Assembly (NCBI GenBank): GCA_015680685.1
Contig: MNCI01011496.1
Span: 222,628-263,198 of the forward strand
Length of the DNA: 40,571 nucleotides
Source: Gnetum montanum
Lineage: Eukaryota; Streptophyta; Gnetopsida; Gnetales; Gnetaceae
Reading direction: 5' to 3'
A program made the translations under genes and the position numbers. This document shows positions 33,000-40,571 of this stretch, piece after piece. Under the pieces are notes generated by a model. It did no database searches. It was not told the origin of the DNA and saw only the letters and a list, made by a program, of their open reading frames with translations. Numbering within the stretch: position 1 is the first letter of the stretch; each line of letters starts with the position of its first letter.

Positions 33000-33860
33000 C
33001 AAAATTAAAATAGGGCATCTCCCCCATGACTAAACTCATGGGTGAGTGTTCAGAAAATGCTTCCTATATCTCCTAGATCATACACTCTAAGTGGTTCACT
33101 TACCATCTTTAGTGATTTGGATTTTCTATTATTATCCTAGGTAATTCTAATGGTAATGGAATATTGATCATTTAAGTTCTTATTTTCTTTTTCCATTGGT
33201 ATATGATCACCATTTAATAGTTTCATTTTTGGGTCCTTAGTTGGAGTCATCTTCTTAAAATGAGTTAATAAGTGGATTATATTTTTCCATGCATTGGTTG
33301 GACAATTTTTGGTTCTTAGTTAGTGGCCATGAGGTGTCAGTTGGTTTTGTGACTCCTACACTCTCTTGTGTGCACACTTATTCTTCACACTTGTAGATTG
33401 CTATAATGACTGTGTTAACATTTTGGAATGTTAGTTCATAATTACACCCTTTACTTTCAGTTGTAATGCATGGAATTTGCTACATGTGTATGGCTCCATG
33501 CATGTCTTCCTTAGAGATCTCTACAAATAAATTCCTCATACTTAGCCTAGCATCAATTGTGCTAAGCCATGCCCTCCCCATGATTATTGAAAATTCCTTA
33601 TCAACATCTTTCATATCAATTATCAAAAAGTCTACTAGATAAGACCACCCATTGACAATGGTCACTACATTGTCGATATATCCTAAAGGAATGACAATAG
33701 ACTGATCTACAAGCTCTAACTTAATGTTGCACTCTTTCAATAGTGGTAGGTTCCATGCTTGATATATTTCATAAGAAATCAAATTCAACCTAGAATCAAA
33801 GTCTAATAGGGCATTGCATGGTAGATTTCCAACTATTCATAGATAAATCAATGGAATTCT
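33000..33860 (-). pseudogene. E2 aspartic protease and C-terminal extension, broken
   Basis: The minus strand reads LLDFDSRLNLISYEIYQAW, which fits the DLG-A/S-x-N-L protease start of Athila/Tat-type gypsy elements. It continues with IKLELVDQSIVIPLGYIDNV, YLVDFLIIDMKD and IIMGRAWLSTIDA (the LGR-PFL/AWL box). The Gly after the catalytic Asp is not conserved (DFDS). About 150 further codons (IPCITTESKGCNYELTF, later HPWVQSWGRCPI if one TAG is read as Trp) run to near 33,000 without RT motifs. The frame is continuous with gag upstream. Confidence 0.75.
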
Positions 33861-36478
33861 TGGATCAATTCTCTTCTTAGGAAGTGGCCTTGCCTTATTC
33901 TAGTTTGTGACGATTTTAGTGAGCATGGTAGTCTGTATGTTTGGGCTTGACGATGACAAAAGATTGTTGGTTGTAAGAGAATCTATGATAGGAGAAGTTG
34001 GTCTCAATGAAACTCTAAGTCTACCAACCTTTTCAAGACTTGTCCTAAAGAAAGGATGTTTCCTTTTTTGGCCCTTAGTGTTACTGACAAGATCCTCCAT
34101 TCATATATTTACTATCCTTGTAGCTTTCTTATGCTATGGTTATGATGGTAATTCACCTTGCATAGTAGGTGGTGGCACTAGTGGTAAAGGATTAAAAGGA
34201 GGATTTGATGGACTAGCTACAGGAAAATGTGCATGAGAACTCTAATCCATCCTTAAAGTAGTAGGCTTGTAGTATTTTGGTGGATAGTAGGGAGAAGAAG
34301 TTTGAATTGATGTGTTTCCTAGAGATATTGGATGCTGAACATAACATCCATAAGGATCTGGTTGCCTGTATGGATATTGTTACCTTGTCGGTGACATTAT
34401 CCATGTTTGTGGTTGTTGCCATTGCTACTAATATTGCTCTTGTGGTTGAGGTTAGGCTTTACTTGGATAATATGTTAAATAGAAGATTTTCCTAATATTA
34501 CCTTGAGGATAAGGTAGTCTTCTAAGCATCTAGTTTTTAACGAAGCTTGGATTAAGTGCATTTACCCTAGATTCTTACAAGTGGGCCATAGTAGGACACT
34601 ATCCCTTAGGATTTTCATATTAGCACATATTTCATCCTTTCTCTTACTCTAAATTGAAGTTAGTAAACCCTTCAATGGTAGCCACTTTTTCTTTATTCTT
34701 ATAGCTTTCTCATCCTTTAACTCTTTTCTTCTTATTTTCCTTGTCCCTGTTAAGTTCTTGTTTAGCCTTTTCTTCCACAATCTTTAGGGTTGTAGCAAAC
34801 TTCTCATCCATTGAATTCCAAACTTTCTCTACCTTAGTTTCTATATCATTGATTAATTTTTGAATAGGTAGAGTCTTTTTCTAAATGATGTCTTCCAAGG
34901 TTCATTCTCTTGCTTGTCACATAGCTACACATCTTTCTTTCTAATTAATGGATCTTTGTTATATTCTTTAGTTGACACTCTCTTCTTAATTTCTTCTTTT
35001 TCCTTTTCTACTTCATCAATTAGTCTTTGAATGTAATGGGCTATTAGTTTTGATAATCTACCCTAAGCATAAACCCCAAGAGTTTCTATGGTTTTTCTTC
35101 ATAACCCATCTACAATATGCCTAAGTTGTTCCCTTGAAGAAAATCCATGGCCTGAGCATCTATGCAATAGTGAATAGTATCTTTCCATTACAACATTAAG
35201 GGTCTCATGAGTCCCTTGATTTCATCCTTGGATTTTTTTTCTTAGATTGGACAATCATAAATAAGTTTGGTATTTATCATTGAATAGTTCAAGCATGGTA
35301 ATCTAGTATCTGATTGATTCAGGTTCCAGTGACTTGTACCTTCTCTTCACCTCCTTTATAAGTATTCTAGAAAATAGCTTCAAATTTTTCCAATTACTCT
35401 TGATGTTTTTAAGGACACAAGTATCATGGAAAAATTCAAAGTGATGCTGTGGATTAGTGTTGTAGCCACCTTCAAATCTTGGCATATTGTTCATATTTAG
35501 CTATTTGATTTGGTTGTCCCTCATGTCCTTGGTTAGTATGTGGATAGCTTCCTTGGTGTTTATCATGCTTTGGGTTACCATAAGGGATTCATCATTATGG
35601 TTAGGTTCATATGCTTTGTTATAGCGGTGACTTCTTCTATGCTCATATCTTTCTTGATCATCTCTTCTATCCCTTCATCTCCTTTGTTCATGTTCTTCAT
35701 CTTCTGTATCAGAGTGCCTTGAATATTGATCATGATGGCCATGAGTCCTCCTTTCTTCCCTAGCATAGTCTTGATATTGGTGTCATCTTTTATTAAAGTC
35801 CATCAACGATCATGATGAGGTATCAGGAGAATGATGCTGGCTTATTCTCCTTTCATGACTCTTGTATGCTTCTTTGTAGGATTTGGTAGGAATCCTTGGC
35901 CTTGAGTTCCTGTTATACCTTGAATTAGTATCCTCTCTATTAGGTGTCTTTACTAATGTGGAATAAATTTAGGCTTTGATAGATTTCTCAAGTTTGATGA
36001 TAGGTGTTTTTGAAGGCTCCTCATGATTTTGGTGGAGTTGCTCTAAAATAAATGCATCAACATCAAGTTCTTTCAAGACAACAGAAGTGTTAACCTACTT
36101 CCATTTGATATGTACATGTTTGATCTCCATGGCAAAATCTCTTCTCATTTTCTCCTTTGTGGCTTCATAAAGTCTTGTCATGTGTTGAGTCACATGATAC
36201 CCTTCCTAGATTTGGTCCTACTACATTCCCCTTAAGGTAGTTTGGAGCATGTTAAGTGCTACACATTTTGGAGGTAGGACTATGTTACCTTGCATGCCCC
36301 TCCACCTCATTTGATTGTCCTAATGAAAGATGAAAGTGGTTTTTGGATGGTAAGAATCCATGTGAGCATAAGTGATTCTTGTTGGCATTAGCATGCTGCA
36401 TTCTTCTTCATCAATGATTTTTTCATTGCTTCTTCTTGTCTCCTTGATAAGTGATGGTTGATCTTTGTTTGAAGTCAT
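33861..36478 (-). pseudogene. E2 gag, broken but largely in one frame
   Basis: The frame starts at ATG 36,478 (MTSNKDQPSLIKETRRSNEK). A charged Arg/His-rich N-terminal region follows (about 35,950-35,600: EERRTHGHHDQYSRHSDT, RRDDQERYEHRRSHRYN). The capsid-like domain has NMPRFEGGYNTNPQHHFEF, KLFSRILIKEVKRRYKSLE and RYYSLLHRCSGHGFSS (35,490-35,130), as in gypsy gags. A Pro/Gln/Tyr-rich C-terminal part lies at 34,560-34,200. More than a dozen stops are present, nearly all where Q, R or W would fit, but the first ~1.5 kb has no frame change. No zinc knuckle was seen. Confidence 0.7.
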
Positions 36479-36596
36479 ATTATAGTTTTTAGATGTTATG
36501 TTTTAAGTATGCTTTCCTTATGGATGTAAGGTTTTAATTTATGTTTTAGATACAACAAACTTTGAAAAATCAATTACTAAGCATATATTAATGTGT

Positions 36597-36613
36597 TCCT
36601 AGAAACACCACCA
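36597..36613 (-). other. E2 primer-binding site, tRNA-Asp type, decayed
   Basis: The minus strand reads TGGTGGTGTTTCTAGGA one base after the LTR end. Against the tRNA-Asp site used by Athila-type elements (TGGCGCCGTTGCCGGGGA) most differences are C-to-T or G-to-A. This fixes the LTR boundary at 36,615. Confidence 0.55.
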
Positions 36614-36614
36614 A

Positions 36615-36751
36615 TGATGGTCGGTGGAGTAATCCAACATCCAACCATACATGATACAAGTATTCACATGTAGCCCAATCAAATTCTATAAACAAGAAAA
36701 TGTAGTTATTCTAGTAATTGGTTTAAATTCTTTATTGTTGTCTTCCCATCT
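36615..36751 (-). mobile_element. E2 5' LTR, first 137 bases, interrupted by E3
   Basis: Matches 27,057-27,195 (ATCCAACATCCAACCATACA, GTAGTTATNCTAGTAATTG, GTCTTCCCA). Similarity stops at 36,751 where TGAAACACCG begins. Confidence 0.75.
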
Positions 36752-36920
36752 TGAAACACCGTAGAAATCGCGAATCGGCCTAAGGCGAAGATGCACGATT
36801 TGGGCGAAAGTTCACGGAAAAAATTCTAGAAGGCAGAACGAGGCAAAGTGAGGCAAAACGACACCCAGCATCAAGTCTCCAAGTTCCTTACAGATTTCAA
36901 ATTTCACTATGTTTTTTGTC

Positions 36921-37442
36921 TTTACGCTACATTACGCAACATAGCGTAATGATACATAGCGTAATTCTGTTTAACATAGTCTGACATCAGAAGGTAACTT
37001 ACTTCAGTAGATTTGATGAAACTTAAGGCCTAAGCAGTGTAATATGCGACTTCTCGCATATCCTACTAAGTCTTTTGTCTGGGGTCGGATTTACGCTCTG
37101 TTACGCAAGGCAGCGTAATGAGCTTCAAAAGGATCAAAGGGAAAGTCCAATGAAAGTGCAACAGATCGACTCCTTTCTTTTTTGCAGATTGACACTTTTA
37201 CGCTAGTTATGCTACACAGCGTACATCAGCGTAATTTATCATCGAGTTGATCATTTTTTACGCTTCACTATGCTTTGCTGTGTAAATGAGCATAAAATAG
37301 CTTGACTCATTATTTCCATGCTTTGTTACGCTCTGCCACACAACGCAGCATAAACAAATGTAATGCAGCGTAAAGCTGGCTAAAGCAGTTACGCATTTGC
37401 TATCCAAACGCGCAATACGCTGATGAGCATATTATGCGTAAT
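36921..37442 (+). repeat. Six TTACGC...GCGTAA inverted-repeat modules in E3 U3
   Basis: Modules at about 36,921-36,967, 37,090-37,119, 37,197-37,235, 37,257-37,295, 37,327-37,374 and 37,388-37,442. The best is TTTACGCTACATTACGCA followed by CATAGCGTAATG. Modules 4 and 5 carry C-to-T type changes (TATGC, CATAAA). All lie upstream of the TATA box. The start of a similar module is also seen in the LTR at 40,466. Confidence 0.75.
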
Positions 37443-37580
37443 CGTGAAGCAACTTCGGCAAAAATGCAGGTAATGTATGTTGCAATTTGACGTGACATAG
37501 CCAGTTCTTCAAGTCAGTGATATCGGAAAGCTCAGGACACATGTCATCAAGGTTGTGCCTTTTCTACATGCTGTCACAGC

Positions 37581-37590
37581 TTATAAATAC
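37581..37590 (+). promoter_or_regulatory. TATA box of E3 LTR
   Basis: TTATAAATAC, about 830 bases into the LTR. It predicts an RNA start near 37,615. Confidence 0.6.
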
Positions 37591-38380
37591 TCTAGTTGGC
37601 GGAGAGAGAAGGGACCTGGGCAGGAGAACTTTCCAACTTTTTCGAAGCAGAGTAGCATTTTGAGCATCTTCAGCTTTTGGCAGTTATCATCTTTGAGCAG
37701 AAGCAAGAGACATTCTTTGAGCATTGGCAGCAGGGAACGATCATACCTTTTGGCAAAAATACAGTTCTCCCATCGGTGATCCTTGGCAGTTTTGAGTAGA
37801 GGCTACCCCAAAGCGAAGAAGATAAAGCAGAGATCGAGAGATCATCTGGAGAGGTTGGCAAGATCTATTGATCAGATACAGTTGGTTGATAGGCATCCGA
37901 GCTTGACCTTCCTTGCACTCCGTCTTTGGCTCACGAGGTAGACTAAGCTCCATTCTGCACTCATTGTTGAACAGTTTTTCTTATTATTTTGTGTATGTTT
38001 CTCACAAGGTAATCAGAATCTTCCCATTGTAACTTTGTGTACAAAACACTCAATTTTTTGGGTCAAAGTACAGATCTTGAAATCACACATTTCGCTTGAA
38101 TCCTATTCTCTTTTGCCGGGTTAACGTTGTCATTGTTGTGATTTATCTACATTGTTTTCCTCTCCTTTCGCGATTTATCAAATCAAATCGTTCCACAAAA
38201 CACTTATAGTCTTAGTTGGTTTACTGATTTAGTAAGTCCCTGTCTGATTGACAAGACCGTTTAGGGCACTGCGGATTCGTTTTCTCCAGCACAACCCTTG
38301 CACGGATCCATGGTTAAGACTGTGTACATGGATCTTGTTTGGTATTCCAACTACCAACATTTTCCGTCGTTACAGTTTTC

Positions 38381-38397
38381 TGGCGCTAGAAGGAGGG
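38381..38397 (+). other. E3 primer-binding site
   Basis: TGGCGCTAGAAGGAGGG lies six bases after the LTR end. It starts with TGG, complementary to a tRNA CCA end. I cannot assign the tRNA with certainty; it is not the Asp type seen in E2. Confidence 0.65.
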
Positions 38398-38627
38398 CCT
38401 AGGCTCTGATTCATATTTTTATGGGTAGCCTTGTTAGCGATCTACACCCGCGTCACCAAAAAATGTGAACGTGATACCTCTAGGGAAGTTTACGAAACAT
38501 CGTGCGGTGTAGATCGGTCACAGTAACGATTCCTTTGAAATCCTACAGGGTAGAAAGCCTAATAGCAATCTTCTTTGTTCATCGCCTTTTAGATCCAGTC
38601 ATTTGTCATCGTTAACCTACTTGATTA
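38398..38627 (+). other. E3 untranslated leader
   Basis: 230 bases between the primer-binding site and the gag ATG. No coding frame is seen. Packaging or dimerisation signals would be expected here but were not identified. Confidence 0.4.
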
Positions 38628-40465
38628 ATGGATTCTGCACACACAACTATAGCTACCATGATTACCACTGACTCGGGTGACACATCTGTGAACCCTATCA
38701 CCGTTACCGGACCAGCCTCTGGTGTTGTAGGACCTCAAGGACCATCGCGTCGTTTGTTGAGGTTACGGGGAAAAGATCCTATTTTCACTGTTGTGACGCC
38801 TGAGGAATATAACTTCATCTGCGTCAAGATCCAGGCGAAGCTTGCTCTCAGCCGAGTCGAGATCGAAGAAAAATGAAATTTTGAGATGATCCACAGAGGG
38901 GGTCAGGATTTTACCCCAACAGCCTATGACATCATTCCTTTAACAGAACATTACCATGAAATTATAACGTAGTTGGTCATGGCTAAGAGCCAGGCTACAC
39001 TGGCTATGTTGGAGCCCCAGAATGGGGAGGAAGAGGATGATGAATTTGTAGCCTAGTCTGAACATTCATATCACACTCTTAGTCCTCATACCTACATAAA
39101 TTCCTTATTCCCTCTCAACGGAGAAGCCGCCCATCTTAATACCGCCATGACCACACAAATTGACATTCCTATCTTCCTGCAAGCCACTACGTAGCCATCT
39201 GGGCTGCACGTGCAAATACCCCAAAATAACATGGGGGTGGTCTCGTCACCGGGCATCCTCAACATTCCGTCGGTGGTTCCAGCATCCACCGTGCCCCATT
39301 TCATCCCTCAGATCCAACCCCATCCCACATCTACAACTCGCCCGATGCAGAATTTATCGCTGCCACCCCCTCAAACCCAACAGATCACCACCGTCGTTCA
39401 GCCACAGATATCTGTCCAACAGCCTGCAGCGAGTCAGTGGACCATCCCCGCGGCACAATATAACCAGTCTGCGGTATATGGTGTGCAACCCTCAGTTGCA
39501 CCCGCAACCCATATTTCGCAGATGGTCCCACAATATCCTTATCCTTATCCTGCACAACCAGTGGTGGCTAATCTCTCTTCTCAAACCGGTGGATGGTGGT
39601 CTTCATAGGCACCCCTATCTGCAGGGATCCCCGCCCCACCATCTGCCGGCCAAACCATTCCTTCATTTCCACTCCCCGGCACCACTCTCCCAGTTCAACC
39701 TCCTATGCCTTCTACGCAAACATCTTCATCGACAGGCTTGGATTAGGCTTTCTTACTTATTCAGACCCTCACCGAGGAGGTTAGACGCCTCAAGGCCGCT
39801 GGTTTAGACACTATACAGATCATGGACTTCTATCAAGATGATCCTATTAGTCCAGTGGTCCCCATGCTATCGTTGCCCCTAGGGATGTCCTTACCTCATT
39901 TTACCAAGTATAATGGGGAGGGAGATCCTAATGCTCACTTGGTCACCTTTAGATCCAAATCCTTGTTGCTGCAATAGTGGCCTCACACGATTATCTGTGT
40001 CTTTGCTATGTCTTTGACAAGGAAAGCTTTGGATTGGTATCAAGCCCTTCCTCGCTCTTCCATCTCAACCTTGGAAGAGCTTCTGACACAATTCGTGACT
40101 CGCTTTAAATACAACTTAAAGCCAGAAATCATGTTGGATCAACTCATGGGAGTGAAACAAGACCCACTTGAACCAGTCCAAAAGTTCATACAGCGCTGGA
40201 GTGCTACTTTGAATGAAATCCGTGAGCTAATCGTGGAGCCATAATTACTAGCCATCTTCAAAGGAGCAGTCAATGACTTTATCAAGTCTAAGCTATATTA
40301 CCTTTCCCCTAACTCCTTACATCAGGCCTTCGCTCAAACTAAAAGAATCCAAGATGCTGCGGAGGCCAGCAAAGACCCGGCGTATGTCACCTACAAAAAC
40401 GCTCACAACAAGGGCAAGGACAAAGGTAAAGCGATGAGAACGACAGTAGCTGCGTTGGCTAAGGG
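38628..40465 (+). pseudogene. E3 gag: one frame with eight stops and no frameshift
   Basis: ATG 38,628 (MDSAHTTIATMITT) opens a frame kept to 40,465 (~612 codons). N-terminal block: TPEEYNFICVKIQAKLALS. A long Pro/Gln/Ser-rich middle follows (39,210-39,740). The capsid-like gag domain (PF03732 type) is at about 39,820-40,320: IMDFYQDDPISP, DPNAHLVTF, AMSLTRKALDWYQALP, LEELLTQFVTRFKYNL, QKFIQRWSATLNEI, KSKLYYLSPNSLHQAF. It ends in a Lys-rich tail (NKGKDKGKAM). Stops are at 38,874 (TGA), 38,970, 39,054, 39,192, 39,606, 39,744 and 39,975 (all TAG) and 40,242 (TAA). A related LTR follows at 40,466. Confidence 0.85.
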
Positions 40466-40571
40466 TGAAACACCGTGAAAATTACGGGTCGGCCTCAGGC
40501 GAAGATTCGTAGTTTGAGCAGGAGCGCGCCTCAAATTTGTCTAAGGACAAGTTTACGCTCCATCACGCACG
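40466..40571 (+). mobile_element. Start of a related LTR, truncated by window end
   Basis: Begins TGAAACACCGTGAAAATTACG and shares CGGCCTNAGGCGAAGAT and TTTACGCTNCATNACGCA with the E3 LTR. It differs at many positions and lacks about 60-65 bases between these blocks. It is either a nested insertion of a sister family (E4) or the far LTR of a gag-only element. Confidence 0.8.

Larger units (their letters stand above)
27057..36751 (-). mobile_element. E2: pol-less Athila-like gag-protease retrotransposon with an extra gene
   Basis: LTR-like ends match at 27,057-27,195 and 36,615-36,751 (shared GTAATCCAACATCCAACCAT). On the minus strand: partial 5' LTR, a tRNA-Asp-like primer-binding site, gag from 36,478, protease ending near 33,480, coding-like sequence to ~33,000, A-rich DNA, then a separate gene (31,239-28,150) and the 3' LTR. 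I see no RT, RNase H or integrase motif, so it is probably non-autonomous. It sits inside the E1 5' LTR and is itself cut by E3. Confidence 0.75.
36752..38374 (+). mobile_element. E3 5' LTR (1623 bp)
   Basis: Starts TGAAACACCGTAG and ends GTCGTTACA, followed by six bases and the primer-binding site. It contains an inverted-repeat array (36,921-37,442) and a TATA box (37,581). The five bases before it are CATCT; the matching duplication would be outside the window. Short open frames inside (37,555-37,950) are chance. Confidence 0.8.
36752..40465 (+). mobile_element. E3: young CpG-rich Tat-type retrotransposon, 5' part
   Basis: Plus strand: LTR 36,752-38,374, primer-binding site 38,381, leader, gag 38,628 onward. 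CpG is plentiful, in sharp contrast to the flanking DNA, so the insertion is the most recent complete layer in view. Its gag is clearly related to that of E1 (DWYQALPRSSISTLEELL against DWYHALSKGSISSLEDLI). The protease and pol are not in the window. Confidence 0.85.

Noticed and set aside
37555-37953. Short open frames on both strands inside the E3 LTR
   Set aside because: They lie downstream of the LTR TATA box in R/U5, have no recognisable motif, and overlap each other on opposite strands.
39160-39807. 215-codon plus-strand frame rich in Pro, Ser, His and Arg
   Set aside because: It is a shifted shadow of the Pro/Gln-rich middle of E3 gag, which is supported by the frame running from 38,628 to 40,465.
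1-40571. tRNA, rRNA or other structured RNA genes
   Set aside because: Reading both strands by eye I found no cloverleaf-like or rRNA-like sequence; a covariance-model scan was not possible here.

Overview
The window looks like repeat-rich nuclear DNA from a large-genome seed plant, probably an angiosperm. It consists almost entirely of Ty3/gypsy LTR retrotransposons inserted into one another, and I found no intact host gene. The older layers are AT-rich, have very few CpG dinucleotides and are full of stops. The youngest layer on the right (36.75 kb to the end) still has many CpGs. I cannot name the species.

Layout. (i) 1-4.5 kb: the 3' end and LTR of one element (685-~1209), then featureless AT-rich DNA. 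(ii) Element 1 (E1), minus strand, about 5.3-27.06 kb. This is a giant Tat/Ogre-type element: 5' LTR (26.5-27.06 kb), gag (25.1-22.2 kb), protease (22.1-21.4 kb), then a ~10.5 kb non-pol block, then RT, two RNase H domains and integrase (10.9-7.5 kb), a polypurine tract and the 3' LTR ending at 6385. (iii) Element 2 (E2), minus strand, 27,057-36,751, inserted in E1's LTR. It has gag and an Athila-like protease but no recognisable RT or integrase, and carries a second non-pol gene. (iv) Element 3 (E3), plus strand, 36,752 onward, inserted in E2's 5' LTR, with a complete LTR, primer-binding site and one-frame gag. (v) A related LTR starts at 40,466 inside or just after E3's gag and runs off the window.

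Most interesting content. The block between E1's protease and RT holds a plus-strand (antisense) gene-like structure. It can be read as about eight exons from ATG 15,491 to TGA 20,709, with short GT-AG introns, several of which join reading frames correctly. Beside it lies a ~185-bp-period tandem array built on an inverted repeat around CCATGTTGGC...GCCAACATGG. A 29-bp minisatellite recurs at both edges of the block and again next to E1's 3' end. E2 carries a separate gene-like unit on its sense strand (31,239-28,150) with a TATA box, a 24-codon first exon and a 300-bp phase-0 intron.

Decay. Most stops inside the old frames are TAG, TAA or TGA where CAG, CAA, CGA or TGG is expected, and several catalytic residues show D-to-N or E-to-K changes. 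Both fit cytosine-methylation-driven C-to-T / G-to-A mutation of silenced elements. None of the elements in the window looks autonomous. All domain calls come from reading motifs by eye; no database search was run.
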